From positions 124,001-188,000 of the forward strand of contig NZ_VTUC01000002.1 in NCBI RefSeq assembly GCF_008364555.1: a DNA stretch of 64,000 nt, read 5' to 3'. The stretch is from Enterobacter vonholyi (lineage in GTDB: Bacteria; Pseudomonadota; Gammaproteobacteria; Enterobacterales; Enterobacteriaceae). A program made the translations under genes and the position numbers. Positions 1-8,365 of this stretch are shown piece by piece. Under the pieces are notes generated by a model that saw only the letters and a list, made by a program, of their open reading frames with translations, did no database searches and was not told where the DNA came from. Numbering within the stretch: position 1 is the first letter of the stretch; every line of letters begins with the position of its first letter.

Positions 1-836
1 CGAAACGCGGACATCAGGTTGAGATCCTCGACCCGATGTCCTGCTATATGAACATTGACCCTGCCGCCTCGTCGATTCACTACAAAGGCCGCAAGCTGCC
101 TCACTTTGATGCGGTGATCCCCCGCATCGGCTCGCAGATAACCTTTTACGGCACCGCTGCATTGCGCCAGTTCGAGATGCTGGGCAGCTATCCGCTCAAC
201 GAATCCGTCGCCATTTCACGCGCCCGCGACAAGCTGCGCTCGCTGCAGCTGCTCGCGCGCCAGGGCATCGATCTTCCCGTTACCGGGATTGCCCATTCAC
301 CGGACGACACCAGCGATCTGATCGACATGGTGGGCGGTGCCCCTTTGGTGATCAAGCTGGTGGAAGGCACACAGGGCATCGGCGTGGTGCTGGCGGAGAC
401 GCGTCAGGCAGCGGAGAGCGTGATTGACGCCTTCCGCGGGCTGAATGCCCATATTCTGGTGCAGGAGTACATTGAAGAGGCCAAAGGGCGCGACATCCGG
501 TGTTTCGTGGTGGGAAACGAGGTGGTGGCGGCCATCGAGCGCCAGGCCAAAGAGGGCGATTTCCGCTCTAACCTTCACCGCGGCGGCATTGCCAGAATCG
601 CCGATATCAGCGACCAGGAGCGGGAAATTGCCGTCAAAGCGGCGCAGACTTTGGGGCTGGACGTGGCAGGCGTAGACCTGCTACGGGCGACGCGAGGGCC
701 ACTGGTTATGGAAGTGAACGCCTCGCCGGGGCTTGAAGGCGTGGAAAAAACCACAGGGGTCGATATTGCGGGTAAAATGATCTTATGGATCGAGCGTCAT
801 GCGACGCCGGGCTACTGTCTGAAAACGGGTGGTTAA
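1..836 (+). CDS. rimK: Ribosomal protein S6--L-glutamate ligase RimK, 5' truncated by window edge
   Basis: ATP-grasp ligase that adds glutamate residues to the C-terminus of ribosomal protein S6. The reading frame is open from the first bases (codons from position 3 read [11 protein letters not shown]), so about 23 N-terminal codons lie outside the window; the ATG at position 36 is internal (about residue 35 of the roughly 300-residue family length). The ATP-grasp core is visible: the [15 protein letters not shown] loop, the [18 protein letters not shown] segment, and the C-terminal metal-binding stretch [13 protein letters not shown]. The C-terminus YCLKTGG matches the E. coli protein. It is followed after 63 bases by ybjN, as in E. 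coli. Identification is by recognised sequence. Confidence 0.97.
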   Translation, partial: KRGHQVEILDPMSCYMNIDPAASSIHYKGRKLPHFDAVIPRIGSQITFYGTAALRQFEMLGSYPLNESVAISRARDKLRSLQLLARQGIDLPVTGIAHSPDDTSDLIDMVGGAPLVIKLVEGTQGIGVVLAETRQAAESVIDAFRGLNAHILVQEYIEEAKGRDIRCFVVGNEVVAAIERQAKEGDFRSNLHRGGIARIADISDQEREIAVKAAQTLGLDVAGVDLLRATRGPLVMEVNASPGLEGVEKTTGVDIAGKMILWIERHATPGYCLKTGG

Positions 837-899
837 ATGGATTACCGCGCGCTTTTTAAGTACCCTATGCGAAGTTTTTATTAAAGAGGCTGCAACGCG

Positions 900-1376
900 A
901 TGGATTTACAGGTCGTACCTACACTGGATACGTTACGTCAATGGCTTGATGATGCCGGAATTACGTTTTTCGAATGCGATTCCTGCCAGGCGCTGCATCT
1001 GCCTCATATGCAGAATTTCGACGGCATTTTCGATGCCAAAATCGATCTGATTAACGACGTGATCCTTTTCTCCGCGCTGGCCGAAGTGAAGCCCTCTGCG
1101 CTGCTGGCGCTGGCTTCCGATCTGTCAGCGATTAACGCCAGTTCTTTGACGGTGAAAGCATTTCTCGACATACAGGATGATAATCTGCCAAAACTGGTCG
1201 TTTGCCAGTCTTTATTCTCCGGTGCCGGGCTGTCGTTCAAGCAGTTCTCATGGTTTATGCGCCTGAGCGAAGAGCAAATTTCGATGGTCATGATGGAAGC
1301 CAATGCACACCATCTGCTGTATAGCGCGGAAGATGATGCAGAGAATAATGATGCATCTCCCAATTTTCTTCACTAA
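900..1376 (+). CDS. ybjN: YbjN family sensory-transduction-like protein
   Basis: A 158-residue cytosolic protein of the YbjN family, the same length as in E. coli. It lacks signal peptide and membrane segments. The conserved stretches FFECDSCQALHLPHMQNFDG and SEEQISMVMMEANAHHLL identify it. In E. coli, overexpression of ybjN affects motility, fimbriation and stress responses, but its biochemical role is not settled. A ribosome binding site (aaagagg) precedes the ATG at 900. It lies between rimK and potF as in E. coli, and a weak hairpin follows (1394-1416), so it probably ends its own transcript. Confidence 0.95.
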   Translation: MDLQVVPTLDTLRQWLDDAGITFFECDSCQALHLPHMQNFDGIFDAKIDLINDVILFSALAEVKPSALLALASDLSAINASSLTVKAFLDIQDDNLPKLVVCQSLFSGAGLSFKQFSWFMRLSEEQISMVMMEANAHHLLYSAEDDAENNDASPNFLH

Positions 1377-1727
1377 GCCTGTCTGACTTTTGCGCAGTCG
1401 CTGCCATAGCGGCTGCAGAAGGCCATTTTTTCTGCTGCTTTTAACCTTTCTTTAAAGAATTATTCACCTCCCTGAAGGCCGTTTCGGCTTATCACGTAGA
1501 CTTAACCTGCATAAAAAATTGATAAAAGGCGTTTTTTCGTCTGGGCTATAGCCGGGGACACGGGCTACAGTTATTCTTGCGATGCTTCAAAAAGCGAGCG
1601 GAAGCTGCCGGGTAAAGAGGTTTCTTTTTATTTTGAGCAGAGCGACAAACTATGCATGATTTTTGCATACATTCAGATTGCACAGTTTTAGTTCGTTTGT
1701 TAACGAGCTTTCAGAAGGAATAACACT
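1377..1727 (+). promoter_or_regulatory. ybjN-potF intergenic region with a sigma-54-like promoter
   Basis: A 351-base gap. At 1394-1416 an 8-bp stem (gcagtcgc/gcggctgc, one G-U pair) lies before a T-rich stretch (1426-1431) and may be a weak ybjN terminator. At 1652-1667 the sequence ATGCAT-N5-TTGCA has the TG-N10-GC spacing of a sigma-54 promoter (-24/-12 consensus TGGCAC-N5-TTGCA); the -24 element reads TG instead of GG. Predicted transcription start is near 1677, about 50 bases before potF. In E. coli potFGHI is known to belong to the nitrogen-starvation (NtrC) regulon, which fits. No clear NtrC palindrome was seen upstream. Confidence 0.45.
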
Positions 1728-2840
1728 ATGATCGCCTTGAATAAAAAATGGTTATCGGGTCTGGTTGCGGGTGCTCTGATGGCCGTCTCTGCCGGCACGC
1801 TCGCTGCGGAACAAAAAACGCTGCACGTTTATAACTGGTCTGACTATATTGCGCCGGACACGGTGGCGAATTTTGAAAAAGAGACCGGCATTAAAGTCGT
1901 CTACGATGTGTTCGATTCCAACGAAGTGCTGGAAGGAAAACTGATGGCGGGCAGCACCGGGTTTGACCTCGTGGTGCCTTCCGCAAGCTTCCTCGAGCGT
2001 CAGCTGACGGCAGGCGTCTTCCAGCCGCTGGATAAGAGCAAGTTACCAAACTGGAAAAATCTCGATCCGGAAGTGCTGAAGCTGGTGGCCAAGCATGATC
2101 CGGACAACAAATACGCCATGCCTTACCTGTGGGCGACTACCGGTATCGGCTACAACGTCGATAAAGTCAAAGCCGCGCTGGGCCCGGACGTCAAGCTGGA
2201 CAGCTGGGACGTGGTGCTGAAGCCGGAAAACCTTGAGAAGCTGAAAAGCTGCGGCGTCTCCTTCCTCGATGCGCCGGAAGAGATTTTCGCAACCGTGCTG
2301 AACTACCTGGGCAAAGATCCGAACAGCAATAAAGCCGATGATTACACTGGCCCGGCGACCGATCTGCTGCTGAAGCTGCGTCCAAACATTCGTTACTTCC
2401 ACTCATCTCAGTACATCAACGACCTGGCGAACGGCGACATCTGCGTCGCGATCGGCTGGGCAGGGGACGTATGGCAGGCGGCTAACCGCGCGAAAGAGGC
2501 GAAAAACGGTGTGAACGTCTCCTACTTCATTCCGAAAGAGGGGGCGCTGGCCTTCTTCGACGTCTTCGCGATGCCGGCTGATGCGAAAAACAAAGATGAA
2601 GCGTATCAGTTCCTCAACTACCTGATGCGTCCTGAGGTGATCGCCCACATCAGCGACCACGTTTACTACGCGAACGGTAACAAGGCCTCCGTGCCGCTGG
2701 TGAGCGAAGAAATCCGTAATAACCCGGCTATCTATCCGCCAGCGGATGTGTTCGCCAAGCTCTTCACCCTGAAAGTCCAGGATCCAAAAATTGACCGCGT
2801 ACGTACCCGTGCGTGGACCAAGGTGAAAAGCGGTAAATAA
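1728..2840 (+). CDS. potF: Putrescine ABC transporter, periplasmic binding protein PotF
   Basis: Periplasmic binding protein of the putrescine-specific importer PotFGHI. It has 370 residues, the usual PotF length, with a Sec signal peptide over residues 1-26 (basic MIALNKKW, hydrophobic core, cut after GTLA). The mature N-terminus KTLHVYNWSDYIAPDTV is characteristic of PotD/PotF-type polyamine binders. A good ribosome binding site (gaagga) precedes the ATG. It is first in the potFGHI operon; a strong hairpin separates it from potG and could make binding protein mRNA more abundant than transporter mRNA. Confidence 0.97.
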   Translation: MIALNKKWLSGLVAGALMAVSAGTLAAEQKTLHVYNWSDYIAPDTVANFEKETGIKVVYDVFDSNEVLEGKLMAGSTGFDLVVPSASFLERQLTAGVFQPLDKSKLPNWKNLDPEVLKLVAKHDPDNKYAMPYLWATTGIGYNVDKVKAALGPDVKLDSWDVVLKPENLEKLKSCGVSFLDAPEEIFATVLNYLGKDPNSNKADDYTGPATDLLLKLRPNIRYFHSSQYINDLANGDICVAIGWAGDVWQAANRAKEAKNGVNVSYFIPKEGALAFFDVFAMPADAKNKDEAYQFLNYLMRPEVIAHISDHVYYANGNKASVPLVSEEIRNNPAIYPPADVFAKLFTLKVQDPKIDRVRTRAWTKVKSGK

Positions 2841-2880
2841 CCCTTTGTTACAGGCCGGGCAAGCGAAGTGCCCCCGGCAA

Positions 2881-2905
2881 CAGGCGCACCGTTCTGGTGC
2901 GCCTG
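2881..2905 (+). other. Perfect intercistronic hairpin between potF and potG
   Basis: A 10-bp perfect stem (CAGGCGCACC, loop GTTCT, GGTGCGCCTG) lies 41 bases after the potF stop and 33 bases before the potG start. No T-run follows, so it is more likely an mRNA-stabilising or partially terminating element than a full terminator. Such structures commonly protect the binding-protein portion of importer mRNAs from 3' exonucleases; that role is inferred here. Confidence 0.6.
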
Positions 2906-2938
2906 CACCATGATTTGATTTCTGCCGGAGAGCACCCC

Positions 2939-4072
2939 GTGAATGACGCGATCCCCCGCCCGCAGGCGAAAGTCCGTAAAGCGCTGACCCCGCTTCTTGA
3001 AATTCGTAACCTCACCAAATCTTTCGATGGCCAGCATGCCGTGGACGACGTCAGCCTGACGATTTATAAAGGCGAGATTTTTGCTCTTCTGGGAGCTTCT
3101 GGCTGCGGTAAATCGACCCTGCTGCGTATGCTGGCCGGTTTTGAACAACCCACCGCCGGGCAGATCATGCTCGATGGCGTGGATCTGTCCAGCGTGCCGC
3201 CGTATCAGCGCCCGATTAACATGATGTTCCAGTCCTACGCGCTGTTCCCGCACATGACGGTGGAGCAGAACATCGCCTTTGGCCTGAAGCAGGACAAGCT
3301 GCCGAAGGCCGAAATTACCGCGCGCGTGGCCGAGATGCTGAGCCTGGTACACATGCAGGAGTTCGCGAAGCGTAAGCCGCATCAGCTGTCCGGCGGCCAG
3401 CGCCAGCGCGTGGCCCTGGCTCGCAGCCTGGCAAAACGCCCGAAACTGCTGCTGCTTGATGAGCCGATGGGGGCTCTGGATAAAAAGCTGCGCGACCGTA
3501 TGCAGCTTGAAGTGGTCGATATCCTCGAGCGCGTGGGCGTGACCTGCGTGATGGTTACCCACGACCAGGAAGAAGCCATGACCATGGCCGGACGTATCGC
3601 CATCATGAACCGCGGGAAGTTCGTGCAGATTGGCGAGCCGGAAGAGATTTATGAGCATCCAACCACCCGCTACAGCGCGGAGTTCATCGGCTCGGTCAAC
3701 GTCTTCGAAGGGCTGCTGAAAGATCGTCAGGAAGATGGTCTGGTCATCGAATCGCCGGGGCTGCAGCATCCGCTGAAGGTCGACCCGGATAACTCCGTGG
3801 TGGATAACGTGCCTGTCTACGTCGCGCTGCGTCCGGAGAAGATCATGCTCTGTGAGGATCCGCCTGCCGATGGCTATAACTTTGCCGTCGGTGAAGTGGT
3901 GCACATTGCCTATCTTGGCGACCTCTCCATCTATCACGTGCGCCTGAAAAGCGGGCAGATGCTCAGCGCGCAGTTACAGAACGAACATCGCTACCGCAAG
4001 GGGCAGCCGACCTGGGGCGACGAAGTGCGCCTGTGTTGGGATGCAGACAGTTGCGTTGTGCTGACGGTATAA
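2939..4072 (+). CDS. potG: Putrescine ABC transporter ATPase PotG
   Basis: ATPase subunit energising putrescine import. The start is placed at GTG 2939 (giving 377 residues beginning with NDAIPRPQAK, as in E. coli) rather than at the upstream in-frame GTG 2897, which lies inside the intercistronic hairpin. The nucleotide-binding domain shows Walker A GASGCGKST (about residues 55-65), signature LSGGQRQR, Walker B LLLLDEP and the switch histidine in MVTHDQEE. The C-terminal TOBE-like regulatory domain is present (LRPEKIML onward). It is followed by potH after 10 bases. Confidence 0.97.
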   Translation: MNDAIPRPQAKVRKALTPLLEIRNLTKSFDGQHAVDDVSLTIYKGEIFALLGASGCGKSTLLRMLAGFEQPTAGQIMLDGVDLSSVPPYQRPINMMFQSYALFPHMTVEQNIAFGLKQDKLPKAEITARVAEMLSLVHMQEFAKRKPHQLSGGQRQRVALARSLAKRPKLLLLDEPMGALDKKLRDRMQLEVVDILERVGVTCVMVTHDQEEAMTMAGRIAIMNRGKFVQIGEPEEIYEHPTTRYSAEFIGSVNVFEGLLKDRQEDGLVIESPGLQHPLKVDPDNSVVDNVPVYVALRPEKIMLCEDPPADGYNFAVGEVVHIAYLGDLSIYHVRLKSGQMLSAQLQNEHRYRKGQPTWGDEVRLCWDADSCVVLTV

Positions 4073-4082
4073 GGAGCGGCCA

Positions 4083-5036
4083 ATGAGTACACTTGAACCT
4101 CCAGCCCGCGCAGGCAAACCGGGCGGTTTTGCCCAGTGGCTGACGCGAATGCAGATGAAACACGGCCGCAAGCTGGTGATCGCCATGCCGTACGTGTGGC
4201 TGATCCTGCTGTTCCTGCTGCCGTTCCTGATTGTTTTCAAGATAAGCCTGGCGGAAATGGCGCGGGCAATCCCGCCTTACACCAACCTGCTGGACTGGGC
4301 CGACGGGCAGCTGACGCTGACCTTAAACCTGGGTAACTTCCTGCAGCTCACCGACGACCCGCTCTATTTCGAAGCCTATCTGCAGTCGCTGCAGGTGGCC
4401 GCCATCTCGACGCTCTGCTGTCTGGTGATGGGTTACCCGCTGGCGTGGGCGGTGGCGCACAGCAAGCCGTCGACCCGGAATATCCTGCTGCTGCTGGTAA
4501 TTTTACCGTCGTGGACCTCGTTCCTGATCCGCGTTTACGCCTGGATGGGGATCCTGAAAAACAACGGCGTGCTGAACAACTTCCTGATGTGGCTCGGGGT
4601 TATCGATCAGCCCCTGACGATCCTGCACACCAACCTCGCGGTCTATATCGGTATTGTGTACGCCTATCTGCCGTTTATGGTGCTGCCAATCTACACGGCG
4701 CTGACCCGTATCGACTACTCGCTGGTGGAAGCGTCGCTCGATCTCGGTGCCCGTCCGCTAAAAACCTTCTTCAGCGTCATTGTCCCGCTGACTAAAGGCG
4801 GCATTATCGCCGGGTCGATGCTGGTCTTTATCCCGGCGGTGGGGGAGTTTGTGATCCCGGAACTGCTCGGCGGGCCTGATAGCATCATGATTGGCCGCGT
4901 GTTGTGGCAGGAGTTTTTCAATAACCGCGACTGGCCGGTGGCGTCAGCGGTGGCGATTATCATGTTACTGCTGCTGATCGTGCCGATCATGTGGTTCCAC
5001 AAGCATCAGCAGAAACAGATGGGAGATCGCGGATGA
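4083..5036 (+). CDS. potH: Putrescine ABC transporter permease PotH
   Basis: Inner-membrane permease of the PotFGHI putrescine importer, 317 residues, with six predicted membrane segments beginning with YVWLILLFLLPFLIVF. The coupling EAA loop that contacts PotG is visible as EASLDLGARPLKTFFSVIVPL. It is preceded by a ribosome binding site (aaggag) and shares a 4-base ATGA overlap with potI, so the two permeases are probably translationally coupled to form a 1:1 heterodimer. Confidence 0.97.
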   Translation: MSTLEPPARAGKPGGFAQWLTRMQMKHGRKLVIAMPYVWLILLFLLPFLIVFKISLAEMARAIPPYTNLLDWADGQLTLTLNLGNFLQLTDDPLYFEAYLQSLQVAAISTLCCLVMGYPLAWAVAHSKPSTRNILLLLVILPSWTSFLIRVYAWMGILKNNGVLNNFLMWLGVIDQPLTILHTNLAVYIGIVYAYLPFMVLPIYTALTRIDYSLVEASLDLGARPLKTFFSVIVPLTKGGIIAGSMLVFIPAVGEFVIPELLGGPDSIMIGRVLWQEFFNNRDWPVASAVAIIMLLLLIVPIMWFHKHQQKQMGDRG

Positions 5037-5878
5037 ACAACTTACCGGTAGTGCGCTCCCCGTGGCGAATCGCGATCCTGGTGATCGGCTTTACCTTCCT
5101 GTATGCGCCGATGCTTATGCTGGTGATCTATTCGTTTAACAGCTCCAAACTGGTGACGGTCTGGGCAGGCTGGTCGACGCGCTGGTACAGCGAGTTGTTC
5201 CACGATGATGCAATGATGAGCGCGGTGGGGCTGAGCCTGACCATTGCGGCGCTGGCGGCGACCATGGCGTCCGTGCTGGGCACGATCGCCGCGCTGGTGA
5301 TGGTGCGCTTCGGGCGTTTTCGCGGTTCGAACGGCTTTGCCTTTATGATTACCGCCCCGCTGGTGATGCCGGACGTGATCACCGGTCTCGCGCTACTGCT
5401 GCTGTTCGTGGCCCTGGCGCACGCCATCGGCTGGCCGGCAGATCGCGGCATGCTCACCATCTGGCTGGCGCACGTCACTTTCTGTACGGCCTACGTAGCG
5501 CTAGTGATCTCCTCGCGCCTGCGCGAGCTGGATCGCTCCATTGAAGAGGCGGCGATGGATCTCGGCGCGACGCCGCTGAAGGTCTTTTTCATCATCACCC
5601 TGCCGATGATTATGCCGGCGGTGATCTCCGGCTGGCTGCTGGCGTTTACCCTGTCGCTCGACGATCTGGTGATCGCCAGCTTTGTTTCCGGCCCGGGGGC
5701 GACCACGCTGCCGATGCTGGTCTTCTCCAGCGTACGCATGGGGGTCAACCCGGAGATCAACGCCCTGGCTTCTATCATCCTCGGCGTGGTCGGAATTGTC
5801 GGATTTATCGCCTGGTATTTGATGGCGCGCGCGGAAAAACAGCGCGTGCGCGATATCCAGCGTGCAAGACGCGGCTGA
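5033..5878 (+). CDS. potI: Putrescine ABC transporter permease PotI
   Basis: Second permease of the putrescine importer. The start is set at ATG 5033 (MNNLPVVRSPWRI), giving 281 residues as in E. coli, rather than the upstream in-frame codon at 4991. The EAA loop EEAAMDLGATPLKVFFIITL and about six membrane helices are present. The gene overlaps the potH stop by four bases and ends the operon at a strong terminator (5901-5928). Confidence 0.97.
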   Translation: MNNLPVVRSPWRIAILVIGFTFLYAPMLMLVIYSFNSSKLVTVWAGWSTRWYSELFHDDAMMSAVGLSLTIAALAATMASVLGTIAALVMVRFGRFRGSNGFAFMITAPLVMPDVITGLALLLLFVALAHAIGWPADRGMLTIWLAHVTFCTAYVALVISSRLRELDRSIEEAAMDLGATPLKVFFIITLPMIMPAVISGWLLAFTLSLDDLVIASFVSGPGATTLPMLVFSSVRMGVNPEINALASIILGVVGIVGFIAWYLMARAEKQRVRDIQRARRG

Positions 5879-5900
5879 AGGATTTAAAATTTCCAGTGAT

Positions 5901-5928
5901 GTGCCGCGCATGACGCGGCACTGTTTTT
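5901..5928 (+). terminator. Rho-independent terminator of potFGHI
   Basis: An 8-bp GC-rich stem (GTGCCGCG, loop CATGA, CGCGGCAC) is followed by tgttttt. It lies 22 bases after the potI stop codon. Confidence 0.85.
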
Positions 5929-5943
5929 CAGGGAAGTAAAACA

Positions 5944-6417
5944 TTGGGATTATTAAAAAAATCACGTATTACGCACGCGCGTCCTAACGTACCTGCGCTG
6001 GTTCAGGTGGCGGCGCTCGCCATTATTATGATCCGCTGCCTGGACGTGCTGATGATTCTCAACACCCTGGGCGTGCGCGGCATCGGTGAATTCATTCACC
6101 GCAGCGTGCAGACGTGGAATCTGACGCTGGTCTTTTTGAGCAGCCTGGTGCTGGTGTTTATCGAGATCTACTGCGCGTTTTCGCTGGTTAAAGGGCGCAA
6201 CTGGGCGCGATGGGTCTATCTGCTGACGCAAATTACCGCCGCAAGCTATCTGTGGGCCGCCTCGCTGGGGTATGGCTACCCGGAGCTGTTCAGCATCGCC
6301 GGTGAATCCAAACGCGAGATCCTGCGCGCGCTGTTTATGCAAAAACTGCCGGACATGCTGGTGCTCTTTCTACTCTTCGTTCCGGCTTCCAGTCGGAGAT
6401 TCTTCCGCCTGCAATAA
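5944..6417 (+). CDS. ybjO: YbjO family inner-membrane protein
   Basis: A 157-residue membrane protein with about four hydrophobic segments (for example VAALAIIMIRCLDVLMIL and LTLVFLSSLVLVFIEIYCAFSLV), matching E. coli YbjO, whose function is unknown. The start is TTG at 5944, supported by the ribosome binding site gggaag eight bases upstream and by alignment to the E. coli N-terminus (LKKSRITHARPNVPALVQ). It lies between the potI terminator and rlmC, as in E. coli. Confidence 0.88.
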   Translation: MGLLKKSRITHARPNVPALVQVAALAIIMIRCLDVLMILNTLGVRGIGEFIHRSVQTWNLTLVFLSSLVLVFIEIYCAFSLVKGRNWARWVYLLTQITAASYLWAASLGYGYPELFSIAGESKREILRALFMQKLPDMLVLFLLFVPASSRRFFRLQ

Positions 6418-6421
6418 TGTG

Positions 6422-6427
6422 TATAAT
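6422..6427 (+). promoter_or_regulatory. Probable -10 element of the rlmC promoter
   Basis: A perfect TATAAT lies 30 bases before the rlmC ATG, immediately after the ybjO stop. No good -35 was found at 17 bases, so the call rests on the -10 alone. Confidence 0.35.
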
Positions 6428-6457
6428 CGCAGCCCTCGTGATTTTTAAGGTTTTCAT

Positions 6458-7585
6458 ATGCAGTGCGCACTCTATGACGCCGGACGCTGCCGCTCCTGTC
6501 AGTGGATAGAACAGCCGGTCCCTCAACAGCTCACCGCCAAAATGGCCGACCTGCAACAGCTGCTGGCAGAACACGCGGTGGGCGAGTGGTGCGCACCCGT
6601 CAGCGGCCCCGAACAGGGGTTTCGCAATAAAGCCAAAATGGTGGTCAGCGGCAGCGTAGAAAAACCGCTGCTGGGGATGCTGCACCGCGACGGCACGCCG
6701 GAAGACTTAACCGACTGCCCGCTGTATCCCGACTCGTTTGAGCCTGTCTTTGCCGCACTGAAACCGTTTATCGCGCGGGCGGGCTTAACGCCCTACAGCG
6801 TTGCCCGCAAGCGCGGCGAGCTGAAATACCTTCTGCTGACGGAAAGCCAGAAAGACGGCGGCATGATGCTGCGCTTCGTGCTGCGCTCTGAAACCAAGCT
6901 GGAGCAGCTGCGCGCGGCGCTGCCGTGGCTGCAGGCGCAGCTTCCGCAGCTGAAGGTCATTACGGCAAACATTCAGCCCGTGCATATGGCAATCATGGAA
7001 GGGGAGAAAGAGATTTTCTTCACCGACCAGCACGCGCTGGCCGAAAGCTTCAACGGGGTGCCGCTGTGGATCCGCCCGCAAAGCTTCTTCCAGACCAACC
7101 CGACCGTGGCAAGCAGCCTGTACGCCGCCGCCCGCGACTGGGTTCGTGCGTTGAACGTTCACCACATGTGGGATCTCTTCTGCGGCGTGGGCGGTTTTGG
7201 CCTGCACTGCGCCACGCCGGAGATGCAGCTCACCGGCATTGAGATCTCTGCCGAAGCGATTGCCTGCGCGAAGCAGTCCGCCGCCGAACTTGGGTTAACG
7301 AATCTGCACTTCCAGGCGCTCGACTCCACGCGGTTCGCGACCGGCCAGGGCAACGTGCCTGAGCTGGTGCTGGTCAACCCGCCGCGCCGCGGCATCGGCA
7401 ATGCGCTGTGCGACTACCTGAGCCAGATGGCGCCAGAGTACATCATCTATTCCAGCTGCAACGCGCAGACCATGGCAAAAGACATTGCGCAACTACCGGG
7501 CTATCGCGTTGAACGCGTTCAGCTTTTTGATATGTTCCCGCACACCGCGCACTATGAAGTGCTGACGTTGCTCGTAAAATCTTAA
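6458..7585 (+). CDS. rlmC: 23S rRNA (uracil-747-C5)-methyltransferase RlmC
   Basis: SAM-dependent methyltransferase that makes m5U747 in 23S rRNA (formerly RumB). It has 375 residues, identical in length to E. coli. The four iron-sulfur cluster cysteines are visible at C3, C11, C14 and C87. The SAM-binding motif [12 protein letters not shown], the VNPPRRG motif and the catalytic cysteine in [11 protein letters not shown] are present. It is the last gene of the E. coli-like stretch before the inserted two-component system. Confidence 0.97.
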   Translation: MQCALYDAGRCRSCQWIEQPVPQQLTAKMADLQQLLAEHAVGEWCAPVSGPEQGFRNKAKMVVSGSVEKPLLGMLHRDGTPEDLTDCPLYPDSFEPVFAALKPFIARAGLTPYSVARKRGELKYLLLTESQKDGGMMLRFVLRSETKLEQLRAALPWLQAQLPQLKVITANIQPVHMAIMEGEKEIFFTDQHALAESFNGVPLWIRPQSFFQTNPTVASSLYAAARDWVRALNVHHMWDLFCGVGGFGLHCATPEMQLTGIEISAEAIACAKQSAAELGLTNLHFQALDSTRFATGQGNVPELVLVNPPRRGIGNALCDYLSQMAPEYIIYSSCNAQTMAKDIAQLPGYRVERVQLFDMFPHTAHYEVLTLLVKS

Positions 7586-7657
7586 ACAAAATGTGAACTC
7601 TTCATCCCGGCGAAATCAGGTAAGCTTACGTCATAAGAAATGAATGAAGGCTTACCC

Positions 7658-8365
7658 ATGAAGCAGATCCTGCTGGTGGAAGACGACCACGATATCGCGG
7701 CGCTTCTGCGACTCAATTTAGAAGACGAAGGCTACGCCATCACCCACGAACCCGACGGGGGCAAAGCCCTGCAGCGTCTTGAAGTCCAGACGTGGGACGC
7801 GGTGATCCTCGACCTGATGCTGCCCAGCGTTGACGGCCTGGAGATTTGCCGCCGCATCCGTCAGATGACGCGCTACCTGCCGGTGATCATCATCAGCGCC
7901 CGTAGCAGCGAAACCGACCGCATCACCGGGCTGGAAACCGGCGCCGATGACTATCTGGCAAAACCGTTCTCCGTGCAGGAGCTGATTGCGCGCATCAAAG
8001 CGCTGTTCCGTCGCCAGCAGGCGATGGGGCAGGCGCAAACCGACGGTCAAATTCAGGCTCACGGACTGACCATCGATCCGCTGGCGCGCAGCGTGCTGCT
8101 TCACGGCCAGGTGGTGGATCTCACCCCGCGCGAGTTCGAACTGCTCTACTTCTTTGCCCGTCATCCCGGCGAGGTGTTCTCCCGTCTGGCGCTGCTGGAG
8201 CAGGTCTGGGGCTACCAGCACGAAGGCTATGAGCACACCGTCAACACCCATATCAACCGCCTGCGCATCAAGATTGAGAAGGACGCCGCCGAGCCGGAGA
8301 TTATTCGCACCGTCTGGGGCAAGGGCTATAAATTTGCGGAGCCAAATCATGATGCGCCGCTTTAG
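7658..8365 (+). CDS. OmpR/PhoB-family response regulator
   Basis: A DNA-binding response regulator of 235 residues. The receiver domain (about 1-118) shows the acidic pair D9/D10 in LVEDDHD, phospho-acceptor D52 in VILDLMLPSVDG, S80 and K102 in LAKPF. The C-terminal winged helix has DLTPREFELLYFFARHPGEVFSR and ends with RTVWGKGYKF. The start is placed at ATG 7658 because gaagg lies seven bases upstream and the receiver begins there; an in-frame ATG at 7640 would add six residues. It overlaps the sensor gene by 17 bases. E. coli K-12 has no such gene between rlmC and artJ. The target genes are unknown; neighbouring arginine transport genes are candidates only by position. Confidence 0.93.
   Translation: MKQILLVEDDHDIAALLRLNLEDEGYAITHEPDGGKALQRLEVQTWDAVILDLMLPSVDGLEICRRIRQMTRYLPVIIISARSSETDRITGLETGADDYLAKPFSVQELIARIKALFRRQQAMGQAQTDGQIQAHGLTIDPLARSVLLHGQVVDLTPREFELLYFFARHPGEVFSRLALLEQVWGYQHEGYEHTVNTHINRLRIKIEKDAAEPEIIRTVWGKGYKFAEPNHDAPL

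Noticed and set aside
1394..1431. Confident ybjN terminator
   Set aside because: The T-run begins nine bases after the stem and a competing stem is possible, so it is noted only within the region entry.
2897..2938. GTG 2897 as the potG start
   Set aside because: It lies inside the intercistronic hairpin; GTG 2939 gives the E. coli N-terminus and length.
2732..3937. 401-codon minus-strand frame opposite potG
   Set aside because: Histidine/glutamine-rich shadow translation of a well-established ATPase gene.
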